Assembly: GCA_964615765.1 (NCBI GenBank)
Contig: CAZTQN010000022.1
Location: forward strand, 3,018-67,017
Source of the DNA: CAZTQN01 sp964615765
Lineage (GTDB): Bacteria; Planctomycetota; Phycisphaerae; Phycisphaerales; UBA1924
Reading direction: 5' to 3'
Length of the DNA stretch: 64,000 nucleotides
Part shown: piece by piece, positions 54,786 through 62,875 of the stretch
Numbering within the stretch: position 1 is the stretch's first letter
How the letters are laid out: every line of letters starts with the position of its first letter
Made by a program: the position numbers and the translations under genes
Notes under the pieces: model-generated
What the model was told of the DNA's origin: nothing
What the model saw: the letters and a program-made list of their open reading frames with translations, nothing else
The model's database searches: none

Positions 54786-55445
54786 ATGAACAGCACACGG
54801 CAGAACGTCTTTGGCATTCGGATGAACGCTCGCGGCGCGGCCCGGGTCGGGGTGGTGGCGGCGGTGGCGGCGATCGGGGCGGGCGCGGCGGTGACGGGGT
54901 GGTCGACGCAGCGCGCCGTCGCAGCCGAGGGCGCCGAGGCCGCCGCCGATGTCAGCTACGGCATCGACGTTGTCCACTCCACCACCATGTTCATGATCAA
55001 GCACATGAACACCACCAACTTCTACGGCACGTTCAACGAGTTCAGCGGGGACTTCGCCGTCGGCGAGGCGGGCCTGTCGCTGAACGTCAGCGTCAAGGCG
55101 GCGAGCGTCGACTCGCGCAACAGCAAGCGCGACGAGCACATCACCGGGCCGGACTTCTTCTCCGCGAAGGAGTTCCCCACGATCACGATCGTCGCCAAGG
55201 GCCTCAAGGCCGGCTCCGGCGATACCTGGTCCGGCAACGCCGACATCACCTTCCGCGGCGTGACCAAGTCGGTCCCGATCAGCGTCGCCAAGACGGGCGC
55301 GGGCAAGAGCCGCGACGGCAAGGACCAGATCGGCATTGAGGCCCGCGCGACGATCAAGCGCTCCGAGTTCGGCAACGACTACATGATCGGCCCGCTGAGC
55401 GACGAGGTGCTGGTCGTCGGCGCCTTCGGCGGCGTGGCGAAGTAA
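54786..55445 (+). CDS. YceI family periplasmic protein
   Basis: The 219-residue product has a signal peptide (AARVGVVAAVAAIGAGAAVT) and the YceI lipocalin-like beta-barrel. Motifs are YGIDVVHSTTMFMIKHMNTT, FYGTFNEFSGDFAVGEAGLS, VSVKAASVDSRNSKRDEHIT, GPDFFSAKEFPTITIVAKGL, ADITFRGVTKSVPISV and IEARATIKRSEFGNDYMIGP. The family binds polyprenoid or other amphiphilic ligands in the periplasm and is often stress- or base-induced. It has its own promoter (54665) with an operator-like repeat and a downstream hairpin (55484), so it is a single transcript. Full length and intact. Confidence 0.94.
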   Translation: MNSTRQNVFGIRMNARGAARVGVVAAVAAIGAGAAVTGWSTQRAVAAEGAEAAADVSYGIDVVHSTTMFMIKHMNTTNFYGTFNEFSGDFAVGEAGLSLNVSVKAASVDSRNSKRDEHITGPDFFSAKEFPTITIVAKGLKAGSGDTWSGNADITFRGVTKSVPISVAKTGAGKSRDGKDQIGIEARATIKRSEFGNDYMIGPLSDEVLVVGAFGGVAK

Positions 55446-55483
55446 CGCCGCGTCTGCGGTTTGATGATGCAGGTCTTCATCTC

Positions 55484-55519
55484 ACACGGGCGGACGCCAT
55501 GACCCGCGTCCGCCCGTGT
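55484..55519 (+). terminator. Terminator hairpin after yceI
   Basis: ACACGGGCGGACGC (55484-55497) and GCGTCCGCCCGTGT (55506-55519) form a perfect 14-bp stem with an 8-base loop, followed by TTCTTG. Confidence 0.65.
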
Positions 55520-55535
55520 TCTTGAAAGGGTGTGC

Positions 55536-56570
55536 GTGGACGCATCGGCGCTGGGAACGTTGACGGTGATGGGCGCGCTGGAGCCGCCGCCGATCGGGCA
55601 CCCGGTGTACATCGCGGGGCTGGTGCTCGGCGCGATCGTGGGCCTCATCGCGGTGCGGCCGGCGCTGCGCCTGGGCGACGGGCCGAGCGCGGCGTGGATG
55701 CCCGCGGGGCCGTCGTCGATCCGACAGAGCATCGCGGCCCTCGGCGTCGGCACGCTGGGGCTGATGGCGTTTCTTGCGATCCTGGGCGGGGAGCAGTTCG
55801 GCTGGCCGCCGGTGTCCGCCGAGCGGCGCGCGGGGTGGGGACTCGGGGCGCTCGGGGTCATCGGGGCGGTGCTGGGCGTGGTCGGCGTGCTGCGGGCGGC
55901 GAGCGGGGGCGCGGGGCCAGGCCCGGGCCAGGCGCGATGGCCAGCGTGGCTGGTGCTCGCGGTCGTCGGCGTCGTCATGGGCGGGCTGTACGGGATGGCG
56001 GTGGTGTGGACGCGCCTGTTCGGCGCGGGCGCGGATAGTGCGGCGCGGGTCGAAGGCGCTATTGCGATCGGTGCCGCGGTGATCGCGACGCTCGCGATCG
56101 TGCTCCCGCTGGGCGCGATGGACCGGCGCGGGCAGGGGTTCTCGGCGTCGTTCATCGCGGCGGGGATGCTGCTGGCGTCGGCCGGGGCGCTGCTCGGGAG
56201 CGGGTCGATCGCGCTCGGGCAGATGACGCTGGGGCTGGCGTGCCCGGTGCTGGCGCTGGCGGGCGTGAGCGCGCTGACGCGGGGCGGGTCGATCGGCGCG
56301 GGCGCGATCACGGTGGCGGCGGCGGGGCTGGCGGGGCTGCTGCTCAGCGGGCAGATGTTCAGCCGCCTGCCGCTGCACTCGGGCGTGATCATCGCGGGCG
56401 CGCCGGTTGCGGCGGCGATTGTCGATGCGACGCTGGGGCGGTGGATTGCGCGGCGGCTGGGGGCGAAGTGGGCGGCGGCGGCGCGGATCGGCGCGGCGGC
56501 GGTGGTCGCCGGCGTCGGGATGGCGTCGGCGATCAGTGTCGAAGGCCGCGGCGACGCGTACGAGTATTGA
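55536..56570 (+). CDS. Hypothetical multi-pass membrane protein
   Basis: The product is 344 residues from GTG 55536, which has GAAAGGG six bases upstream (ATG 55569 is an alternative). About ten hydrophobic helices are visible (PVYIAGLVLGAIVGLIAVRP, ALGVGTLGLMAFLAILGGEQ, WGLGALGVIGAVLGVVGVLR, WLVLAVVGVVMGGLYGMAVV, and others) with short charged loops. No transporter or enzyme motif was recognised. It follows yceI by 90 bp beyond a hairpin. Its last 38 bp overlap the 3' end of the convergent 56533 gene. Confidence 0.7.
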   Translation: MDASALGTLTVMGALEPPPIGHPVYIAGLVLGAIVGLIAVRPALRLGDGPSAAWMPAGPSSIRQSIAALGVGTLGLMAFLAILGGEQFGWPPVSAERRAGWGLGALGVIGAVLGVVGVLRAASGGAGPGPGQARWPAWLVLAVVGVVMGGLYGMAVVWTRLFGAGADSAARVEGAIAIGAAVIATLAIVLPLGAMDRRGQGFSASFIAAGMLLASAGALLGSGSIALGQMTLGLACPVLALAGVSALTRGGSIGAGAITVAAAGLAGLLLSGQMFSRLPLHSGVIIAGAPVAAAIVDATLGRWIARRLGAKWAAAARIGAAAVVAGVGMASAISVEGRGDAYEY

Positions 56571-57303
56571 GCGCCATCAACGCGACAAGCACGCACACGC
56601 CGGCACCGGGCCCGGGCACGTACGTGATCGCCAAAGCCGGGCGGAGCGCGGGGTCGGAGACTTCGCGCGAGAAGAAGCGCTTGGCCGTCGGCGGCGTGGA
56701 GGATTCGTCGCCCAGAAGCAGCCAGCCGAAGTTGGCGGCGGGGCTGTCGAGCATGGCTTGAACGTCGGTGATGAGGCCGGGGCCGGACCAGGTGAGCGGG
56801 CCGGGGCCGGCGGCGGCGAGCAGCGCGCTGGGCGTGTCGGCGAAGTCCCCGCCGGGCGTGGTCCAGAGCGGCGCGGGCGGGCCGGAGTCGGACTCGGGGA
56901 AGCGGCGGTGGATCCAGGTAGCGTCGCCGGGGGCGGCGGGCCCGCCGGCGCCTTGCTGACCGAAGCCGATGCTGGCGCCCTCGCCCCAGTCCGATGTCAC
57001 GCGGTGCAGCGACATGAACAGCGCGCTGGTGGCGCCTCGGTCCATGGTGAGCGTGAGGCGGACGTCGGTGATGACGGCATCGGCGGGGATGCCGGCGGCG
57101 GCGAGATCGAAGCGAAGGAGCGTGCGCCGGCGGGATTCCATCGCCGTGGTGCCGGCGAAGAGCCATTCGCCCGCGCCGTTGGCGATGCTGCCGAGGGAGT
57201 CTTCGAAGAGCGTGCCGTCCTGCGCGGGCGCGAGCGTGACCGTGCCGGCAGCGGCCGAGGCGGTGAGGGCGAAGGCGGCGAGGATGGGGAGGGTGGGGGA
57301 CAC
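56533..57303 (-). CDS. Secreted DNRLRE-domain protein with PEP-CTERM-like tail
   Basis: The 256-residue product starts at GTG 57303. Signal peptide LPILAAFALTASAAAG is followed by a DNRLRE-type domain: TVTLAPAQDGTLFEDSLGSI, NGAGEWLFAGTTAMESRRRT, LLRFDLAAAGIPADAVITDV and RLTLTMDRGATSALFMSLHR, as in exported beta-sandwich adhesion modules. Then VQAMLDSPAANFGWLLLGDE precedes the tail YVPGPGAGVCVLVALMALNT with RTRRRG, the PEP-CTERM pattern. Non-enzymatic envelope or matrix protein inferred. It overlaps the convergent membrane protein gene by 38 bp. Confidence 0.85.
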   Translation of the reverse strand: MSPTLPILAAFALTASAAAGTVTLAPAQDGTLFEDSLGSIANGAGEWLFAGTTAMESRRRTLLRFDLAAAGIPADAVITDVRLTLTMDRGATSALFMSLHRVTSDWGEGASIGFGQQGAGGPAAPGDATWIHRRFPESDSGPPAPLWTTPGGDFADTPSALLAAAGPGPLTWSGPGLITDVQAMLDSPAANFGWLLLGDESSTPPTAKRFFSREVSDPALRPALAITYVPGPGAGVCVLVALMALNTRTRRRGLRH

Positions 57304-57463
57304 GGTTGGGGGGCGGGGAAACGGGGTTGAACGCGAAGGCGCGAAGGGGCGAAGGGGGGCGGGAAACGGGAAGCGGGAAGCGGGAGCGCGTGGGCGCTCG
57401 CCTCTCGCCCCTCACATCTCACCTCTCGCCCCTGTCCCCTGACCTCTGGCCCCTACCCCCTAT
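57304..57463. repeat. Mixed arrays between the 57464 stop and the 56533 start
   Basis: Units GCGAAGGGGCGAAGGGG (57338-57355), GGGAAACGGGAAGCGGGAAG (57358-57385), then CTCTCGCCCCTCACATCTCA and CCCCTGTCCCCTGACCTCTG (57402-57460) up to the stop of the minus gene. The last block is the reverse form of the 26036 and 29556 arrays. Confidence 0.85.
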
Positions 57464-59755
57464 TCAAGAGCATCCTGCGAGCCAGGCGGAGACGAAGTCG
57501 AAGACGTCTTGCGGGGTGAGGGCCTGATCGCGGGTGATGTCGGCGGTTGGGGCGGCGGCGAACCAGGCGGCGAGGAAGGAGAAGACGTCCTGCGTGCTGA
57601 GCGTGCCGTCTTGCGTGAAGTCGGCCAGGCAGCAGGGCGCGGCGAGGTTGCCGGGCGGGGTGACGAAGTTGCACACCGTGTTGTCGCCGACGAAGCGCCG
57701 CCCGCCGGGGTTGGTCCCGCCGGCGAGCGAGCAGCCCAGCGCGTCGGTGAGTGTGCAGGTGGAGCCGACGCAGCAGGCGCCGAGCGCGCCCTGCACGCGG
57801 AAGGCGCCGGCGATGGTGGCGGTCGAGGCGGGCGTGCCGTCGGCGTTCGTGATGGTCACGTCGCGCAGGCCGGGCGCGGCGCCGGACGCGACGGTGAAGG
57901 TCAGGCCCGTGATCTCGGTCCCCATGGCGTTGACGACGGGCGTGCCGGTGACGGTGACGTTGCCGGAGACGGTGACCTGGGCGGCGGAGGTCACGCCCTT
58001 GAAGTTGGTGCCGACGATGGTGACCGGGACGCTCTGGCCCACGTCGGCCAGGCCCGGGGTGATGCTGGTGATGCGGGTCTGCGCGCCGGTGATGGTGAGG
58101 CGGATGACGTCGTCGTCGGTGAGGCCGGCGGAGTCGGTGACGCGGAGGCGGACGGGGTAGACGCCGTTGGAGACGTAGGTGCGGGCGGGCTGGGGGAGTG
58201 TCGAATCGAAGACGCCGTCGCCGTCGAGGTCCCACGCGAACGCGGTGAGGGCGTTGTCGCCGGGCTCGGAGTTGATGTTGCCCATGAAGAAGCAGAGGGC
58301 GTCGGCGGGGCAGCGTTTGTCGAGGCCGGCGATCGCGGTGGGCCCGGCGGGGCGGGCGTCGACGCGGATGGAGAAGTCGTAGAGCTGCAGGGCCTGGTTC
58401 GGGTCGTCGGAGGGCGCGACGGAGTCGAACACGCGGACCCAGTACTGCCCCGCGGGCAGGTTCTGCACGGTGACGGTGTCGTTCAGCCCGGGGAGGGAGA
58501 GCGTGGCGGCCTGCAGAACAGTGCCGCCGGGCGTGACTTCGCCGGTGCGGAGTTCGATGTTGAGATTGCCGACGCGGGAGACGTTCTGCGTGGTGGTCAC
58601 GCCGTCGCACCCGTCGATCTGCTCGCCCTGCGGGTAGTTGCCGCCCTGGGGCGAGGTGGCGATGACAACGTTGGCGGGGCGGCTGAGGGTGAAGGTGAAC
58701 CAGTCGGAACTGGTGCCGGCGGAGATGGTGGTGCGGTTGGTGGAGAGGCCGCGTTCGACGATGGAGCGGACGATGGGCTGCGTGAGGTCGCCGAAGTCGG
58801 CGGCGGTGGCGGCGGAGGTGTTGCCGCTGAAGCGGTCGCCGTAGGCCGACTGCGCCCCGCGGCGGTCGTCGATCTGCAGGACGTCAAACGCGGAGGAGGC
58901 GAACGGCTCCATGAGTTTGGTCTGGTTGCAGGGGACGACGTGGAAGAAGCCCATGCCGTGCCCGAGTTCGTGAGCGGTGACATTGCGGAAGAAGCGGTAG
59001 TTGCTCGCCGAGCCGCCCAGGTTGTTGGCGGCGAACTGCTGCGAGATGAACGTCATGTCCGCGCCCTGGGCGGGGAAGAAGTTGAAGGCGAGCACGCCGG
59101 CGTTGGCCTGGTCGACGGACGAGATGGCGCCGATGCGGACGTCGCCGCGGTTGGGCGAGCGCTGCGGGTTGGTCGAGAAGGGCGCGTTGTCATCGGAGAC
59201 TTCAACGAAGGTGAGGCCGGCGTGCTTGCGCCAGGACGCGATGGCCTGGCGGACCAGTTCGCGCCCGCGGTCGTTGTTCTGCGCGCCCAGGGCCGCGTTG
59301 ACCATCTGGTTGAAGTTGTTGTTCGTGCCGACCCACGGCGTGTTGTCGGCGGGGAAGGAGTACGTCAGGCTCGCGCTCAGGGCGCGCCCGGACGGACCTT
59401 GCCCGGCCTGGCCGGACCAAACGGTGTCGGTGAGGAAGAAGCGGTCGCGCGTGACGGCGGTGGGCGGCAGGCCGCGGTACCGCGTCAGGATCGCCTCAAG
59501 CTGCTCCGGCGTTGGGTTGGGGACGAAGCAGGCGGCGGGCGCATCAGCGTCCGGGGCGGCGGCGGCGAATCGGGCGGCGGCCAGACGCGCGAGCAGACGC
59601 GGACGGGCCGGCACGTCCGCCGCGGGTTCACCCGGTCGGGACGGGGCCTCACCACCGCTCGCGTGGGCCGCACCCGCGGCGATCAGCAGCGCCACCGGGC
59701 CCAGGACGACGTTCCGACCCATGCCTGCACGACGAAACACCCCAGATTGACGCAT
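57464..59755 (-). CDS. Secreted zinc metalloprotease (matrixin-like) with PKD, IPT, GACC and tandem dockerin modules
   Basis: The 763-residue product has signal region VVLGPVALLIAAGAAHA and a metalloprotease domain with TAHELGHGMGFFH (HExxHxxGxxH; His262, Glu263, His266, His272) after a matrixin-like beta-sheet (AGLTFVEVSDDN). A pre-peptidase-like domain follows (SIVERGLSTNRTTISAGTSS), then a PKD domain (DNALTAFAWDLDGDGVFDST), an IPT/TIG domain (ITSITPGLADVGQSVPVTIV), one Cys repeat (GACCVGSTCTLTDALGC) and two dockerin loops (ADFTQDGTLSTQDVFSFLAA; ADITRDQALTPQDVFDFVSA) ending AGCS. Catalytic residues are complete, so it is probably an active extracellular protease. Confidence 0.92.
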   Translation of the reverse strand: MRQSGVFRRAGMGRNVVLGPVALLIAAGAAHASGGEAPSRPGEPAADVPARPRLLARLAAARFAAAAPDADAPAACFVPNPTPEQLEAILTRYRGLPPTAVTRDRFFLTDTVWSGQAGQGPSGRALSASLTYSFPADNTPWVGTNNNFNQMVNAALGAQNNDRGRELVRQAIASWRKHAGLTFVEVSDDNAPFSTNPQRSPNRGDVRIGAISSVDQANAGVLAFNFFPAQGADMTFISQQFAANNLGGSASNYRFFRNVTAHELGHGMGFFHVVPCNQTKLMEPFASSAFDVLQIDDRRGAQSAYGDRFSGNTSAATAADFGDLTQPIVRSIVERGLSTNRTTISAGTSSDWFTFTLSRPANVVIATSPQGGNYPQGEQIDGCDGVTTTQNVSRVGNLNIELRTGEVTPGGTVLQAATLSLPGLNDTVTVQNLPAGQYWVRVFDSVAPSDDPNQALQLYDFSIRVDARPAGPTAIAGLDKRCPADALCFFMGNINSEPGDNALTAFAWDLDGDGVFDSTLPQPARTYVSNGVYPVRLRVTDSAGLTDDDVIRLTITGAQTRITSITPGLADVGQSVPVTIVGTNFKGVTSAAQVTVSGNVTVTGTPVVNAMGTEITGLTFTVASGAAPGLRDVTITNADGTPASTATIAGAFRVQGALGACCVGSTCTLTDALGCSLAGGTNPGGRRFVGDNTVCNFVTPPGNLAAPCCLADFTQDGTLSTQDVFSFLAAWFAAAPTADITRDQALTPQDVFDFVSAWLAGCS

Positions 59756-59953
59756 GCGGAGCGATCCCTATGTCAGAAACGTTGTGTGGCAACGCCGGTG
59801 AGAGAACGGCGGGCGCGTCGAACGACGTCACCGCCGCCGGCGGAGAGCCGGTGCGAGAGCCTGTCCTTTCGCCGCATGCCCCCGGGCGGTTTCGGGGGAA
59901 TGGCCCGGTTCACCGTTCCGCCGGGGCACATTGGGGCCCGCCGGGCGACGTGA

Positions 59954-62467
59954 TCAGCACCCGCGGATGAAGCGTTCGAGCAGTTCGAAGATGTCTTCGA
60001 CGGTGACCAGGCCGTTCTGGTTGATGTCGCCGGCGGGAGCGCTGGAGAACCAGGCGATGAGGAAGTCGAAGAGTTCCTGCAGGGCGATGGCGCCGTCGCC
60101 GCTGGTGTCGCCGGGGCAGGGGGTTTCGAACGCGCCGCGGTCGATGGCGCCGCCCTCGACGGCGCCGCTGCCCAGGGTGTCGCGCCGGCCGGTGAAGTTG
60201 GGGGAGAGCGGGTCGTCGTAGATGCGTGGCCGCCCGGCGAGGTCGGTCGCGAAGGTGCTGGCGGGCAGGTCGGGGAGCGGGGGCATGGTCATCGCGGCGG
60301 CGTTGAAGAGAGTGAGATCGCCGGAGTCGCACGCCGTGCCGCGCCCGGCGAGGCCGATGCCGGTGCTGGAATATCCGCCCGGCCCGACGGTGAGGCGATC
60401 GTCGGTGGTGGCGGGCTGGCCGTCGGGCCCGAGGGGATCGCGGAAGCGCGGGTCGGACCCGGTGTTGCCGAAGCGGTCGACGCGCCCGAGCCCGCCGACG
60501 ACGGAGGTGCGCACGAGCGCGGGGCCGGTGATCTGCGCGGCGCCCGCCGCCGCGCCGGCGATGGCGTCGCCGATGAGCCCGTCGTCGAGTCCGGGGCCAA
60601 ACAGCACCGGGGCCTGGCGGGCGGCGGTTCCGCCGGCATCGGCGGGGGCGTCGTTGGCGCCGCCGACCTTGCCGCGCACGCTCGGGGCGGCGTTGTCCCA
60701 GAGCACGCTGTTGGAGACCTCGACCGGCGGCTCGGCGCTGGCGGCGGGCGGGAGCGCGATGACGCCGCCCGTCTGCCCGGCGCGGGCGAGGTTGCGGATG
60801 ATCGTGCAGTTCACCAGGCGCGAGCCGGGCGCGGCGACCAGTCCCGCCCCCGCGCCCGCGTTGCTGTCGATCAGGCACTGGATCATCGTGACGGGCGCGG
60901 CGGCGAACACGGCGGAGCCGAGATCGCCCGCCGAGTTGCGCAGCACGCGCGTGTTCACGACGCGGACCGCGCCCGCGCCGGCGTCGACGGCGATCGCGCC
61001 GCCGTCGCCCGCGCTGGTGGAGCCGTCGATCGTCCAGCCGACGAGGCTCGCCGCGGCGGTCGGCCCGACGCGGAGCGCGCCGCCCGAGACCTCGGCCCGC
61101 GTCTGCTCGGCGCGGATGCTGCTGGTGATCAGCGATGGGCCGTGATGATCGATGCCCGCGCCGCTGCGCGCGGTGCAGCGGGCGATGAACCCGCCCGTCC
61201 ATGTCACGCTCGCGCCCGCGGGCACGGCGAGCCCGGCGCCGTCGCCGACGGAGGACAGGTCCGTCAGCGCGATGTTGCGGAGCGTGGCCTGCGTGGTGGT
61301 GAGCGCGATGCCGGCGGGGCGCTGCGCGCCGGGGACGCCGGCGCCAGAGTCGACGGGCGTGTCGTTGTTGCCGGCGGTGATGGTGAAACCGTCGAGGACC
61401 GCGGCGCCGGGGCCGTCAAGGCGGACGACGGTGCGCGAGTTGTCGGTGCGGTCGTTCGCGACGCCGAGATCGCCGGAGAGGATGGTCGCCGGGCCGAGCG
61501 GGCTGCCGAGCGAGCGCTGCGCGAGAGCCGTCTCGCCGCCGGAGGCGGTCACGCCCGTGAACCCGCCGACGAACTCGACGCCGGATGGGAGGACGAACTG
61601 CGCGGCCCGATCGACGGTGGTGGCGGGGCGGTAGGTGCCGCGGGCGATCCAGATCGCGGGCGTGCGCCGGTTGGCGAACGGGGTCATCTGCTGTCGGGCG
61701 GCGAGGGCCTCGGCGATGGAGGCGAACGCCGTGCCCCAGGCGCGCCCGGCGATGGCGGCGTCGGTGGGCGTGGTGAGGGCGGCGTCGACGTACAGGCGGC
61801 CGGGCGTCAACTGCTTGATCTGGAACCCGGACAGCGAGCCGGGCGAGGCCGTCCCGCCGCGAACGTTGAGCGTGATGACGTCGTCGTCGTTGATGACCGT
61901 GAAGCGGTGCACGCTGTGCGTGATGCCGACGGTGAAGGTGTTGGCGGGCAGCGTGCCGCCGACGGTGGCCGGCGGGTCGGGCGAGGGCGTGACGGTGACG
62001 ATGGAGCGCAGCGTCGAGGAATCGGGCGCGATGGCGTAGGTGTAGATCTCGTAATCGCCGGGCGCGAGGCCGGCGATGGTGAGCGTCGAGCCTGGGTTGT
62101 CGCCCGGGGTGGGGTTGGCGATGTTCTGGATGTCGCCCAAGAGTCGGGCGTGATCGCCGGTGATGGCGGCGGGCGTGCGCCCGAACGAGGCCGCCGGGCC
62201 CGTGCGCGTGATGGTCACGCTCGAGGTCGCGCTGTTGGGCAGCAGCAAGCGGAACGGTCCGGCGCCGGTGGGCGGGACGGCGTTCCAGCGCCCGGGCGTG
62301 GCCGCGGCGCCGGGGAACGTCACCTGCGGCACGCCGGCCCCCGGCCCGCTGGCGGCGTCGATGTCGACATTGAACGTCTGCGCGGCGGCGGGCCCGGCGA
62401 GACACGCGGCGCCGGCGGCCATCGCCGCCACACGCACCAGAACGACGCTGGAAGTGGTCCGGAACAT
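59954..62467 (-). CDS. Secreted parallel beta-helix protein with tandem GC-type dockerin
   Basis: The 837-residue product starts at ATG 62467 (GGAG five bases upstream). Signal peptide VAAMAAGAACLAGPAAAQ is followed by a jelly-roll-like part of about 200 residues (FTVGITHSVHRFTVINDDDV...LNVRGG, SGFQIKQLTPGRLYVDAA). A right-handed beta-helix follows (VEFVGGFTGVTASGGETALA, TILSGDLGVANDRTDNSRTV, VLDGFTITAGNND, GAGLAVPAGASVTWTGGFIA, NSVLWDNA), as in Pel9A-like or choice-of-anchor proteins. Two dockerin loops (GDTSGDGAIALQELFDFLIA; GDINQNGLVTVEDIFELLER) end at FIRGC. Polysaccharide or surface binding inferred; catalytic residues not identified. Confidence 0.88.
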   Translation of the reverse strand: MFRTTSSVVLVRVAAMAAGAACLAGPAAAQTFNVDIDAASGPGAGVPQVTFPGAAATPGRWNAVPPTGAGPFRLLLPNSATSSVTITRTGPAASFGRTPAAITGDHARLLGDIQNIANPTPGDNPGSTLTIAGLAPGDYEIYTYAIAPDSSTLRSIVTVTPSPDPPATVGGTLPANTFTVGITHSVHRFTVINDDDVITLNVRGGTASPGSLSGFQIKQLTPGRLYVDAALTTPTDAAIAGRAWGTAFASIAEALAARQQMTPFANRRTPAIWIARGTYRPATTVDRAAQFVLPSGVEFVGGFTGVTASGGETALAQRSLGSPLGPATILSGDLGVANDRTDNSRTVVRLDGPGAAVLDGFTITAGNNDTPVDSGAGVPGAQRPAGIALTTTQATLRNIALTDLSSVGDGAGLAVPAGASVTWTGGFIARCTARSGAGIDHHGPSLITSSIRAEQTRAEVSGGALRVGPTAAASLVGWTIDGSTSAGDGGAIAVDAGAGAVRVVNTRVLRNSAGDLGSAVFAAAPVTMIQCLIDSNAGAGAGLVAAPGSRLVNCTIIRNLARAGQTGGVIALPPAASAEPPVEVSNSVLWDNAAPSVRGKVGGANDAPADAGGTAARQAPVLFGPGLDDGLIGDAIAGAAAGAAQITGPALVRTSVVGGLGRVDRFGNTGSDPRFRDPLGPDGQPATTDDRLTVGPGGYSSTGIGLAGRGTACDSGDLTLFNAAAMTMPPLPDLPASTFATDLAGRPRIYDDPLSPNFTGRRDTLGSGAVEGGAIDRGAFETPCPGDTSGDGAIALQELFDFLIAWFSSAPAGDINQNGLVTVEDIFELLERFIRGC

Positions 62468-62875
62468 AGGGTCTCCACCCGTGCGGCACGGATTGCGAGC
62501 GCGCGCGCCGTCGACTCCGACTTATAAAGCGCCACGCGCTGGCCCGCGCGACACCAGTGATCCCCTAGATCGGTCGCTTGCCGGCGCAAACCGCACATGT
62601 CGCAGATCCGGCCGGACCCACCATCGCACACCGCCGCACACCGGCCCGTCGCCGGCCAGCCATCCTCTCCCCGCCACCCCCCCACTTTCCCACCTTCGAC
62701 CCCCATTCCCAGCGCCAGACCGCGGCTGGGCGCCGTATCACCCCCCCCACCCCCCCGGGTTCGGGATGGGGCGGATATGCTCATCAGGGCCGATTCGGCC
62801 CCGTTGACCGGTGAGGTCCGCCGCCGCCCGCCCATGTGTGCGGCTCGGCGGACGCACGCGGAGGAGAGAGTTTGC
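62468..62875. other. Divergent intergenic region
   Basis: 408 bp between the minus-strand beta-helix gene and the + strand subtilase. A TTATAA-containing stretch at 62521-62526 could be the -10 of the minus gene. Poly-C/G runs around 62675-62755 include CCCCCCCACCCCCCCGGG. No gene and no repeat family member were seen. Confidence 0.4.

Noticed and set aside
53308..54789. 493-codon + strand open frame opposite kbl
   Set aside because: It is rich in Gly/Ala/Glu/Asp/Val with no domain pattern and lies wholly antisense to the convincing PLP enzyme; it is a high-GC shadow frame.
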